A stretch of DNA of 64,000 nt, from positions 23,350,722 through 23,414,721 of the forward strand of contig OX291550.1 of the NCBI GenBank assembly GCA_946406115.1, written 5' to 3'. This stretch comes from Apoda limacodes (Eukaryota; Arthropoda; Insecta; Lepidoptera; Limacodidae). The notes beneath the pieces are model-generated. The model did no database searches, was not told the origin of the DNA, and saw only the letters and a program-made list of their open reading frames with translations. Of the stretch, positions 10,410 to 22,013 are shown piece after piece. Both the position numbers and the translations under genes were made by a program. How positions within the stretch are numbered: the first letter of the stretch is position 1; every line of letters begins with the position of its first letter.

Positions 10410-13400
10410 ATAAACGTAACATTTTTTGTATCTAAACTTTCATATAAATCTAAATGTTTTATAGAATACCTATCTGTTAGACCTAAAACCCTTTAGGCTT
10501 TAGCGTTCAGTATCTCCACGACTCATCTTATGAAACATAAAACTCTCTCAAATAATGTCTGCCATTCGCCACTCGTTTAAGTATTTACAGAGGCAGCGGT
10601 TTTATGGACGTCACAAAATGTCTTAAGCTACAGAAATGCTTTTAGTTTACTTGCTTGCTGACTTATTTGGAACTTCAAATTTAATAAGGTACTTTATGGA
10701 CGTCTTAAGGTTTCCGCTTTCTACCTAATTCATTTTTTCCATCAAATCTGATTGAACGATATATCAAAATAGTAAGTTATACTTATAAAAAACATTTAGA
10801 TTATTATGAAAGTTTAGATACAAAAAATGTTAAATTTATAATCTGAGGGTGAAAATTAGAACTGTAACTATAATAAATGAAATATTAGTCGCACAATTAC
10901 ATAATATGTACAATGCAAAAATAAAATAATTTTCTTTGTTTCTATTATCAGTGGTCTTTCATTGTTTAATATTTCGATATAAATAAAAAGAAAGTATTCA
11001 TAGCAAAGATGCATTCAAAAGATTATTCTCGACCCAGGACTTGAACCTGTAACCTGTAGAGCACCTACACGAAATGTAAGAGTTGCAGGTTCAAGTCTTG
11101 GCTCGAGGTTAATATTTTGACTGTCTCTTTGCTATGATCGACAATTCGCACTAAGTCCACAATCCGCGCTAGACCCGCGTGTGGCCCAAAGTCCCAAAGT
11201 CACCCTCGTTGAGGGTAGGCCGTGCCCCAACATTGGGGACGTATAAGGCTGTAATAAGGCTATGAGGCTAAGTAATGTAATGTAAAGTACTTACACGAAA
11301 TGTAAGGGTTGCAGGTTTAAGTTCTTGCTCGAGGTTCATCTTTGCTACAAAGAGAATATAATACTACGTAAGAAGAGTTGGCACTTCCATATAGTCACAC
11401 TGACACGCCTAGACTCTTTCATGCATCTACAATTTACCAACATGACAGCAAAATCAATTTGACCAACATAATAAATAATAGTGGTTGCTTTCCTGTATAT
11501 AGCAAAACTATCGATATCGATATTTCCCTAATCGTAGGGCACTAGCGTTTATTTATTATTATGTTTTGTAATAAAAATAAAGGTGTTTTACATGATACAA
11601 AATAAGAGACTTACTAGAAATATTAAAAACCTTTGTATTGACAAAACCAAATTAAAGCAGTTCGTTTTGTGAGAATCACAGAAAATAAAAAAAAAATCTT
11701 AAAATATTAGTGTTTATTAACATTTTAAAGTGGTGAGTAGGTATAAAATAAATCAAATCAAACAATATTGGTACAAGTTGGTTTCTGAGAACGCTTTTGA
11801 ATCTTTAATGAATCTATAATATTATACAATGTTAATTTCTGCCAAAAAGAGCTGGCAAGAAGTTCTATTTAAAGTAATAATATAATACTTTGTTAATCAG
11901 CTAACAAGTATACAATCTGTATTGAAACCATTAACAATATTAATAAGTGAGTAAGCTATTTGAGATATTTAAGAGTACTCAGATATTTAATAGTACTAGT
12001 GAGCCTATTACCATTATATTTATTATTTCATCAGGTAATGGCGGATTAATTGAACTTAGTTTATACGGCTGTCTTTTTCATCATTTTTAAGATTTTGTAA
12101 AGGAATTAAGTGTAAAGTGGTCTTTATATAATTTTTTTAATTCGTTAAGTTTTTTAACAGGCAAGTACGCTAAATCTTTGTTGCCAACAAATTTAACCCA
12201 TGCCCGTCAACTGAAACAAAACAAGAACAATATATTGAGCCAAAATAGATACCGGCTAACCGGTTTTATAATTATAAAAAAATATCACAAAAATTTAAAG
12301 ATACAAAATATACTTGTAGCAATCAAAACACTTAAGGTCGGGCCGCACATTATGAGAAATTTCCGATAGAAAATTTTCAGTATGTGCTGAATTGTCATAT
12401 AAATAAACAGATTATTATATGAAACTTGGCTGGAACGCTCCGCTCGCTTCCCTCGCTTAGCATCTTAATCAAATGTACAAAAATATTCATTTATTTAATA
12501 TTAGTATGTACGTACTATCTCTGGACCAAAGTTCGGGTTTTTTCCGTTCGTCCAACTGTTTTGTCCAACTGGTTGTGCGAACAAGGATTTTTCCCCGTGG
12601 ATCAAATAAATAGTTGAACATTATAAAACCGAAATTTACAGGGTCCTTCGTACAACTGCATGGCCAGTTGGATCACTGCCCCAAAATGATAATATAAAAG
12701 CTTTTAACCGACTTTAAAAAAGGAAATTCTCAAATGAGGTTTTCATGAAGCTTCTATGGTCCAGAGATAGTACGTACATACTAATATTAAATAAATGAAT
12801 ATTTTTGTACATTTGATTAAGATGCTAAGCGAGGGAAGCGAGCGGAGCGTTCCAGCCAAGTTTCATATAATAATCTGTTTATTTATATGACAATTCAGCA
12901 CATACTGAAAATTTTCTATCGGAAATTTCTCATAATGTGCGGCCCGACCTTAAGTGTTTTGATTGCTACAAGTATATTTTGTATCTTTAAATTTTTGTGA
13001 TATTTTTTTATAATTATAAAACCGGTTAGCCGGTATCTATTTTGGCTCAATATATTGTTCTTGTTTTGTTTCAGTTGACGGGCATGGGTTAAATTTGTTG
13101 GCAACAAAGATTTAGCGTACTTGCCTGTTAAAAAACTTAACGAATTAAAAAAATTATATAAAGACCACTTTACACTTAATTCCTTTACAAAATCTTAAAA
13201 ATAATGAAAAAGACAGCCGTATAAACTAAGTTCAATTAATCCGCCATTACCTGATGAAATAATAAATATAATGGTAATAGGCTCACTAGTACTATTAAAT
13301 ATCTGAGTACTCTTAAATATCTCAAATAGCTTACTCACTTATTAATATTGTTAATGGTTTCAATACAGATTGTATACTTGTTAGCTGATTAACAAAGTAT

Positions 13401-14875
13401 TATATTATTACTTTAAATAGAACTTCTTGCCAGCTCTTTTTGGCAGAAATTAACATTGTATAATATTATAGATTCATTAAAGATTCAAAAGCGTTCTCAG
13501 AAACCAACTTGTACCAATATTGTTTGATTTGATTTATTTTATACCTACTCACCACTTTAAAATGTTAATAAACACTAATATTTTAAGATTTTTTTTTTAT
13601 TTTCTGTGATTCTCACAAAACGAACTGCTTTAATTTGGTTTTGTCAATACAAAGGTTTTTAATATTTCTAGTAAGTCTCTTATTTTGTATCATGTAAAAC
13701 ACCTTTATTTTTATTACAAAACATAATAATAAATAAACGCTAGTGCCCTACGATTAGGGAAATATCGATATCGATAGTTTTGCTATATACAGGAAAGCAA
13801 CCACTATTATTTATTATGTTGGTCAAATTGATTTTGCTGTCATGTTGGTAAATTGTAGATGCATGAAAGAGTCTAGGCGTGTCAGTGTGACTATATGGAT
13901 GTGCCAACTCTTCTTACGTAGTATTATATTCTCTTTGTATCAAAGATGAACCTCGAGCAAGAACTTAAACCTGCAACTCTTACATTTCGTGTAAGTACTT
14001 TACATTACATTACTTAGCCTCATAGCCTTATTACAGCCTTATACGTCCCCAATGTTGGGGCACGGCCTACCCTCAACGAGGGTGACTTTGGGACTTTGGG
14101 CCACACGCGGGTCTAGCGCGGATTGTGGACTTAGTGCGAATTGTCGATCATAGCAAAGAGACAGTCAAAATATTAACCTCGAGCCAAGACTTGAACCTGC
14201 AACTCTTACATTTCGTGTAGGTGCTCTACAGGTTACAGGTTCAAGTCCTGGGTCGAGAATAATCTTTTGAATGCATCTTTGCTATGAATACTTTCTTTTT
14301 ATTTATATCGAAATATTAAACAATGAAAGAACACTGATAATAGAAACAAAGAAAATTATTTTATTTTTGCATTGTACATATTATGTAATTGTGCGACTAA
14401 TATTTCATTTATTATAGTTACAGTTCTAATTTTCACCCTCAGATTATAAATTTAACATTTTTTGTATCTAAACTTTCATAATAATCTAAATGTTTTTTAT
14501 AAGTATAACTTACTATTTTGATATATCGTTCAATCAGATTTGATGGAAAAAATGAATTAGGTAGAAAGCGGAAACCTTAAGACGTCCATAAAGTACCTTA
14601 TTAAATTTGAAGTTCCAAATAAGTCAGCAAGCAAGTAAACTAAAAGCATTTCTGTAGCTTAAGACATTTTGTGACGTCCATAAAACCGCTGCCTCTGTAA
14701 ATACTTAAACGAGTGGCGAATGGCAGACATTATTTGAGAGAGTTTTATGTTTCATAAGATGAGTCGTGGAGATACTGAACGCTAAAGCCTAAAGGGTTTT
14801 AGGTCTAACAGATAGGTATTCTATAAAACATTTAGATTTATATGAAAGTTTAGATACAAAAAATGTTACGTTTAT
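10410..14875. repeat. Giant inverted repeat, copy 2 (centre deleted)
   Basis: Arms 10410-12528 and 12757-14875 pair with positions summing to 25285, leaving an unpaired loop of about 228 bp (12529-12756). That loop sequence is the continuation of a left arm, and it matches the reverse complement of the right arm of copy 1 better than copy 1's own left arm. For example, it has gggtccttcgtacaactgc, where copy 1's left arm reads gggcccttcgtaaaactgc. It also lacks the 170-bp extra block. Confidence 0.9.
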
Positions 14876-15503
14876 AATCTAAGGGTGAAAATTTGAATTA
14901 TAACTATACTAAATAGAATATTAGTCGCACAATTACATTATATGTACGGTCATTTGCAATAGTCCATACATAGTGTAAAGGTTAAAATTGCGTGAAGCCA
15001 TTCTGGGAATCTCGCTCTCACACATTAACATTATCAGAACTGTCAATAATATTAACCTTAAATCGATAAAATTAGGGTTAGTTTTCTTTATACTAACCAG
15101 TCTATTTAAACCGTTCTTCTATCTTTTGGTTTCTTAACCTAACCAATTAATTAGGTGTAAACTACAGTGTTGTTCTACATACGTATTGTTTATTTCGCAT
15201 TGAATGTTATCTGCCCGTTGGTGAAGTGGTAGTGTAGGTAGGCGTTGCGACTTAAGCCGTCGAGCCTATGGTTCAAATTACGCTATTTCCGTTCTGAGTA
15301 TTTTTGTTAGGAATAACTTTTTTTTTATGTTTTGACATCTAGTTCTCTCTGAAAAGGACCAGTTGGTATGAGAACTTTTTGTTTTGTTTGCAAGAATTAA
15401 AACACATGCAATCAAATAAAAATGGTTTTTATTAAAATTTTATAAATCATAAATAATGTTTTTGATAAATGTCTCTTTTTTCTATATATATATATATATA
15501 TAT

Positions 15504-15627
15504 ATGGTTAAGTTTAAATTTTCTTTTCATTACGAAAACGAATACTTAAGCCATAACCCTATATATTCCTATGGTTATGGCTTAAGTATTCGTTTTCGTA
15601 ATGAAAAGAAAATTTAAACTTAACCAT
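15504..15627. repeat. Perfect hairpin, 55-bp arms (copy 2)
   Basis: This is the duplicate of the hairpin at 7507-7630 in the second unit, with the same arms and loop. Perfect complementarity is kept in both copies. Confidence 0.9.
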
Positions 15628-16152
15628 AAAAATAAAAAAAAATACAAGTCACCATTCATTCGGTAACGCTGCTATATTTTGAAAAACAACAAAGTAAAAA
15701 AAATATGTTATGTCTTAAATATATTGAAATGTAAAATAATATCTGTAAGAAAAATAGTACTTTATTTTTAGGGTTACCCAAAGGGTAATTAGCGGGACCC
15801 TATTACTAAGACTCCGGCTGTATCTCATGAACCGTGATAGCTGTCTATACAGCTGAAATTTTCACAGAAGATGTATTTCTGTTACCGCTATAACAACAAA
15901 TTCTAAAAAACAAAATAAAATAAATATTTAAAGAGGCTCCCCTACAACAAACGTGATTCTTTTGCTCGATTTTCTTGATATTGATAACGGTAACAGGTAG
16001 ACGCTTAAAATATTTGGTTGTATAGTTACTTTAAAAATAAATAATTAAATTAAAATAAAACAAAAATTTAAGGGGGGCTCCGATACAACGTGATTTTTTA
16101 GCTGTTTTTATAGATAATAGTACGGAACCCCTCGTGCGCGAGTCCGACTCTC

Positions 16153-16932
16153 CTATTTAATATAACCTCCATTATTTTCAATTACAGCAAGCAAGCGCCG
16201 CCGCGTAGATCCAACTATATTAGAACAGATCTGTTCCTCTAATATTGTGATTTCCCATCTTTGCACCATCAAACCCCATATTCTATGGACCAGTCGCATA
16301 TTACCCCCACATATTAAGTGATATCCGTCTAGATTCCATATTTGGGACAACATTTTGTTCTGCATAACAGGTTCCATTTCTGCGCCACAAATAAACCCTC
16401 CCGTTTTCAGATGATTCAAACGACTTCTCATCGGTAAATAAGGTGTGCTCCCAGTCAAATTCTAAATACTCCCTTGCAAACAACAATCTATTTTGTTTAT
16501 GGGTATTAGTTAAAATATGCAGAGCTCAACGAATAGTGTCTGTTAAACATGTTCTCAAACACAGCAGTCGGTATGAAACCATTGTTCCATCATAAATCTT
16601 CTTTGAGTCGCATCAATGTGCCGCTAGAGTCCACTTCGAGGTCGAGTTGATAAATTCCCCTCCTCTTGGTTGCGTGAGACCCAACGCTTTACGGTAATCC
16701 ACTAAAAACCAAAGTGCCTGATTAAAATAAAAAAAATTCAAACTACTGAATTATATTTTAATTTTTTTTAGATATTTACTTACAAAAATGTGTGGTATTA
16801 AAAAAATATGATAAAACATTTACATCAAACAAAATACTTACGGTAAAACCAGTCTCATTGCAAATTTGAGATATATTGTAACTCAAATTATATAGTTCTA
16901 TAATACACCACTCTTGAATATTAATATTGGCC
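16153..16932 (-). pseudogene. Broken mariner/Tc1-type transposase (copy 2)
   Basis: This is the duplicate of the relic at 8156-8935, with the same frames at 16153-16458 and 16301-16486, the same internal deletion and the same stops. The damage therefore predates the tandem duplication. Confidence 0.75.
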
Positions 16933-17074
16933 TGCAACGAACGACAAAAATAATATGTCTACCTACGTAGCATCCGCATCTAACTTAATAGCTATTAGGA
17001 AATTGGTCTAAGCTGTTTAACTGAACACAATATTCATAATTCGTAAAATGTAACAAAAACAAAAAGAAAAGCAT

Positions 17075-17165
17075 AAGGTGAGATTCGAATCCACAACCTC
17101 CATTGCTCTCAAAACACGTATCAAGATCTGATACGTCTATCCACAAGCCTACAGATACGATAACT
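17075..17165 (-). repeat. tRNA-like SINE head, minus strand
   Basis: Read on the minus strand there is a B-box-like ggattcgaatctc, preceded by an A-box-like tgtaggcttgtgg about 60 bases upstream. The spacing is too long for a standard tRNA and no acceptor stem is evident. A SINE head or tRNA-derived fragment is the best reading. Confidence 0.45.
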
Positions 17166-17304
17166 TTTATTTTGAAATTATTATATCTTATATTTAATGA
17201 AACTGATATTACTCAGGTCCTACAAGACATATTAATTTATTTCTTTAAGTGTGTGAGTGACTACGCCTTGCCATTCTATTTTGTTTTGAAACTCTGTATG
17301 CAGT

Positions 17305-17670
17305 TTTGCAAAAATAAAATAATTTTCTTTGTTTATTTTATCAGTGGTGTTTCATTGTTTAAAATTTCAATTTAAATAAAAAGAAAGCATTCATAGTAAA
17401 GATGCAGTCAAAAGATTAATCTCGAGCCAGGACTTGAACTTGTAACCTGTAGAGCACCTACACGAAATGTAAGAGTTGCAGGTTCAAGTCTTGGCTCGAG
17501 GTTAATATTTTGACTGTCTCTTTGCTATGATCGACAATTCGCACTAAGTCCACAATCCGCGCTAGACCCGCGTGTGGCCCAAAGTCCCAAAGTCACCCTC
17601 GTTGAGGGTAGGCCGTGCCCCAACATTGGGGACGTATAAGGCTGTAATAAGGCTATGAGGCTAAGTAATG
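17305..17670 (+). repeat. Third, diverged copy of a palindrome-arm segment
   Basis: The sequence follows 1795-2153 of the palindrome arm, from caaaaataaaataattttct through the B-box-like inverted pair to ggctaagtaatgt. It differs at many scattered positions, so it is older than the tandem duplication. It has no mirrored arm. It shows that this segment is an independently mobile or dispersed repeat, with a SINE-like 3' part (accctcgttgagggtagg, ccccaacattggggacg). Confidence 0.85.
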
Positions 17671-17824
17671 TTGTTTCATAATAATGTCACTTTGGTTTTT
17701 TTTAATCGCTTGCAACGTTGTTGGCACGAGCCATTCTTATGGATTAATAGTCAGATGTTAAATCTAATGCTTAATAAAGAAAAATGGACATTTTTGAATT
17801 AACCTAGTTCATAATCTCATGTGT

Positions 17825-18311
17825 GTCAACTGAAAGGGCATAAAAAGGGTAACATTTATTGGTATGGCAATAAATCTGTGAAACCAGTGTTCATTCTTGT
17901 ATGTCATCAGTAAATACTTAGTATCTTCAAAACTTAATGACTTTTTACTTTAACACTTTAGAGATTTACTGCATAACACTCTAATGTATCATTTTTAAGA
18001 ATTTTTCAATTGATTTAAATATAATTATTCGATAGACGGATGCGGACGAAGTTTATAAAATAATGCCCATTCTTACTATAGTAAACCAAACGGATTACAG
18101 CCAGTTTTAAGGTTTTTTTCTGTTTAGTTGCACTTTAACTCACTCTTTTACACTCGTAAAATTATGTCGAGGTATTCTCGTAGTTTGTAATATAGTTTGT
18201 ATTACTGTCAAACTTCATTTTATCAAATTATAAAAACTTATTAATTTTTCTTCTTGCCAGTTTTACTGTCATACAACGAAATGTCACATTTATAAAGCCC
18301 TTTCAGTTGAC
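17825..18311. mobile_element. MITE-like element with GTCAACTGAAAGGGC ends
   Basis: The 15-bp string gtcaactgaaagggc at 17825-17839 is exactly inverted at 18297-18311. Weaker inverted similarity continues about 35 bp inward. The interior is AT-rich with no open frame. No clear target duplication was found. A copy of the right end recurs at 22495-22545. Confidence 0.5.
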
Positions 18312-18645
18312 ATACATAGCAATCTGCTACAAGGGTAGGGACGTTTTGTGCAAGGTTTAGGTTTAGTAAATTATTCGGTAACCAGTTTTTTTAACAATTG
18401 AAAAAAAAAGTGTGGCAGACTGACTTTACGAGCTCGCGAGACACACTAACTAATTTAACTCGGCAAAATCGGGATACTAATATTTTCTTGTGCTATATTC
18501 TTATGACTATATTTCATGTGCAGTTAAAGACAGCCATTTAAATTCTTTATGAATAAGGATCGCTAGGTCATAATGAGCAACGTTTTCATGTGAAATATTG
18601 CATGTTGTAAACGTGTAGACACCTATTAATAACAGTGATTGACAA
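18255..18645 (+). repeat. Dispersed repeat copy left of the LINE
   Basis: Blocks such as aatgtcacattt..aaagccctt, aaagacagccattta, gagcaacgtt and gattgacaac recur in the same order at 22495-22725 on the other side of the LINE. The two copies are clearly diverged, so they are separate insertions or an old element split in two. Confidence 0.6.
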
Positions 18646-19157
18646 CTTAAGAGAGGTAGGGCACTGCAAGTACTCGCTCGAATAAGTCACCCGAACAAAT
18701 GCTTAGAGGACAGCGGAGAACCGGCGGTGCTTGTTTCTGTCATTGCTCGGCGTAGACGCGGCGTGCTGGTCCGGCGGTCAGGGAGACCTGATGAAACGGC
18801 TGACCGCTGGCCGCCCGCGGTTAAACGAGTTCCCGAACCCAGGGATCACTTAATCTCCGCCCTGGGAGGCTGATCCGCCAGCCAGTGTGAAGTCTCTGAA
18901 GTGGTACTCGTGCCGGAGAAGAAGACCGGAGTGGACCCGGCTACCACAACAGAGGGGGATTAGGGGCCCTTCCGCTCGCCGTGCCAGCAACCGTATTATC
19001 TGTGCCTACCTTTGACAATTCTAGTACCGCACCTTTTGTTCTGTAAGCTGTCTGTGCAGTGAATCATCATATTTAGTCTAAGTAACTTTCTTTAAAAAAA
19101 AATGGCTAAAAAAAATAAGGAAAAGAGTTTTTTCAGCGGCCGCTCCATCCACATTTA

Positions 19158-19830
19158 ATGTGGACTTTTGCAAAATTAGGGGTATTCACGCAAATCTTAA
19201 CGCAGTCCACCTCCATCTGGAGACTGCGCAGCCAACCATTCTTTTTCTACCGGAGACGCAGATATCCTGCCTGGCCGATACATCATACCTTCATTATCCC
19301 GGCTACAAACTTGAGCACAATTTTATGAGTCGTGCCGGTGTATGTATGTTTGTCCAGGACGATATCTGCTGTCGCCGCCTTCAAAGCCTTAAAGATATTC
19401 TGGGTGCGCGTAGATTACGGCGGCCACACTCGTATCTATGCGTGCCTATACAGGTCTCATAGCGGTGACACGGACGTAACTAGACTCTCCACGCACCTGA
19501 GTTTGACGACTGACAAAGTTCTAGAGCAATATTCCACAGCAGAACTAGTTATTTTGAAAGACTTTAACGCCCACAATCGTGAGTGGCTCAGTTCTCGAAC
19601 CAAACTATGCTGGGATATCTGCTCATGAATTTGCTCTGACCTATGGATTCTCTCAGCTGGTACTTTGTCCAATAATAGAGGACCATATAAGTCTCATACT
19701 GGACCTTCTGCTGACTACACGTCCGGACGAATATTCCGTCTCAGTGGTTGCGCCTTTAGACTCCTCGGAGCACTGTCTCGTTCGGACTCAAGTGTCATGC
19801 ACACAACCCGATCCATCTGGGCCAACTAAT
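19158..19830 (+). pseudogene. LINE endonuclease domain, frameshifted
   Basis: The APE-type endonuclease nicks the genomic target. Its pieces run through three frames: 19160-19462 (IRGIHANLNAVHLHLE, LPETQIS), 19332-19628 (RIYACLYRSHSGDTDVTRL, VILKDFNAHNREW) and 19579-19902 (LLLTTRPD, PLDSSEHCL). The usual GDFN motif reads KDFN. The usual SDH motif near the C-terminus reads SEH, so a catalytic aspartate is changed. At least two frameshifts are needed to connect the parts. Confidence 0.85.
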
Positions 19831-20084
19831 TGGCGTCATTTGTGGCACTATAAGTCGGCAGACTGGGATGGATTGCGAGAATTTTATGCATCGTACCCGT
19901 AGAGGTAGATCTGTTTCAGCTCAGAAGATCCTGACGTCTGCGCAGCCGCAGTCACTGAGACAATCCTCGCTGGTATGGAATGCCATGAAAAATATTCCTC
20001 ACCCGCGAGTAGCTGCCGGCGTCAAAAACCGACCGTGGTTTAATAGGTCTTGCAGATAAGCAAAAATTCTTAAGCAAACTGCAT

Positions 20085-21870
20085 ATGAGGCTTGGACCAC
20101 GGCTTTGGAATCCGAATATTTCTGAGGTAAAACGCAAATTAAATGCTGCCTCGAGGTTCAGTAAGAAAGCAAATGCCAGAGCAAAATTACAATTCATCGG
20201 CAAAATAGGTGGGCGAATTGCGAGCTATCCTTCTGGGAGTCGTGCTTTCTGGTCGCTTGTCAAAGCTGCCAAAGGGAACTTTTGCCAGTCGTCGTTATCA
20301 CCACTGCGAAAGACCTTTGGCCCATAGTGCTAAAGAGAAAACCGATCTACTGGTCTCATTGCCTCAAACTCGAATATGAACGATGAAGGCGCTGTACCAC
20401 CTACTATACCGTGGTGCGGTAAGACCATGCCGGAAATCTCCATAACATAGCGGGAGGTCCGGTGGACGTTGCTTTCTCTAGACGTTCATAAGTCGAGTGG
20501 GCCAGACGGTATACCAGCACTGGTGCTTAAGCATTGTGCTCCTGAGTTATGTCCTGTACTCACGCGCCTCTTTGCGCTTTCCTACCATACTAGGCAATTT
20601 CCGTCTTCATGGAAGACTGCGAATGTGCACCCGGTGCCCAAAAAGGGCGATAGATCAGATCCATCGAATTCCAGGCCTATCGCTATTACCTCTCTTCTCT
20701 CCAAGGTGATGGAGCGTGTGATCAACACACAGCTTCTGATACCTAGAAGAACACGACCTGGTCAGTGTGTGTTGAGAGTCAGGGGGAGGCATTGGCATGT
20801 AGCCTGGACATAGCGAAGGCGTTCGATCGGGTCTGGTACCGGGTCTTCAATCGAAGTTTGTGCAAATGGGTGGCTAGCTTTTTGTCCAGATGACGCATAC
20901 GAACCGTTGTTGACGGTAGACATTATAGGTTTATGGATAACATGTCATTGATATGCAGTAGAAACAGCGTAGGAGACAGCACAGAGCCTTGCGGGGGACA
21001 CCATCATTAATGTCTATTAATGATTAATGTCCCTGCTATGCATATGACAGTACTGGAGACACTTATTACACGGGTCGTGAAAACATCCCTCGTTCCGTTG
21101 TGGAGGAAAACCGCGGAGAACTTGTGTCTCAAATCGAAAACACACTGTCCAAGGTCTCTGACTGGGGACGGGTAAACTTGGTCCGATTCAACCGTACAAA
21201 GACACAAGACTGCGCCTTCACCGCTAAGAAAACCCCATTCACTGTAGTCCCAAAATTCCAGAACACTCCCCTCTTCATCTCCAAGAGCATTCGGATCCTT
21301 GGTGTCGACATCTCCAGCGATGTTCAGTTCCGAGATCATTTACAAGATAAGGTGAAGCTGGAGTCGTACGCGAGGCAGTACTTCACGTCGGGGCAGAGGC
21401 TGCTGCTTTACAAGTCGCAGGTTCGGCCCCATATGGAGTACTGCTGCCATCTCTGGGTGGGTGCACCCGGATACCAGCTTGGGCCTTTTGACTCGGTTCA
21501 GCGACGGGCTGTGAGAATTGTCCACGATCCCAAACTCACTTGCCGTATCGAACCCTTAAGTCTAAGGAGAGATTTTGCCTCCCTGTGTGTGTTCTACCGC
21601 TTGTGGGTAATGGTTTGTGTTCTGAGGAATTGTTCGAAATGAAGCCCACGGCTACTTTCTACCATCGCACCACTCGCCATAGGCAGCGAATTCATTCTCA
21701 TACTTTAGAACCGAAATGGTCGCGTACAGTGCGGTTTCAGAGAAACTTTCTGCCGCAAACGCTTGGGTTGTGGAATGAGCTCCCTGCCAAGGTTTCTCTA
21801 AGGACTAAAGTATGGGGTTCTTCAAGAAAATGTTATTGGATTTTTGAAGGGTCGGCAACGCGCGAGTGAT
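20085..21870 (+). pseudogene. LINE reverse transcriptase, broken
   Basis: The segments in order are a linker (20085-20327, SRAFWSLVKAAKGNFCQSS), fingers (20469-20813, SSGPDGIPALVLKHCAPEL, VHPVPKKGDRSDPSNSRPI), catalytic motif A (SLDIAKAFDRVW at 20801-20836), an inverted stretch (20932-21003), the YADD site reading YAYD (21037-21048) and thumb plus C-terminal parts (21100-21869, QVRPHMEYCCHLW). A deletion removes about 40 residues before motif A. A second removes a KKLGILNRA-like piece that is still present in the fragment at 30560. The second catalytic motif has lost an aspartate. Confidence 0.9.
20932..21003 (-). other. Inverted segment inside the LINE
   Basis: Read on the minus strand, this stretch encodes GSVLSPTLFLLHINDML. 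That is the piece expected between the VVDG stretch (ending near 20918 on the plus strand) and the YADD site (21037, plus strand). The GVP residues lie one frame off. The flanking LINE is on the plus strand, so about 70 bp have been flipped in place. The repeated attaatg motifs at 21005-21029 mark a messy right junction. Confidence 0.85.
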
Positions 21871-22013
21871 ACCCCTGTTGTTGCAAGCGTCCATAGGCCA
21901 CGGCGACCGCTTACCATCAGGCGGACCGTGTCCTTGTTTGCCACCTCAGTGGTATTAAAAAAAAACAACCCTTACTAAAAAAATATTTAATATTTTCTAA
22001 ATCATTTATTTGT

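Larger units (their letters stand above)
9127..16974. repeat. Tandem duplication unit, copy 2 (1,129 bp shorter)
   Basis: This is the second copy of the unit starting at base 1. The offset to copy 1 drops from 9126 to 7997 inside the palindrome centre, so 1,129 bp are missing there (junction near 12757). Homology to copy 1 ends in the shared string acctacgtagcatc, after which the two copies continue into unrelated sequence. Confidence 0.95.
18648..21960 (+). mobile_element. Decayed Jockey/CR1-type LINE
   Basis: A GC-rich 5' leader (18648-19140) is followed by endonuclease, reverse transcriptase and C-terminal segments in several frames. The 3' end has the tail taccatcaggcggaccgt and a run of nine A bases (about 21957). 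LINEs of this group copy themselves through target-primed reverse transcription. I see no gag-like ORF1 between the leader and the endonuclease. Multiple frameshifts and stops, an internal inversion and altered catalytic residues make it inactive. Three truncated 3' ends of the same family lie at 30560, 46203 and 56165. Jockey versus CR1 is my inference from the overall look of the protein. Confidence 0.9.

Noticed and set aside
19130..19145. Restriction-site-like gcggccgc suggesting vector sequence
   Set aside because: It lies in the GC-rich leader of a native LINE and no vector sequence surrounds it.
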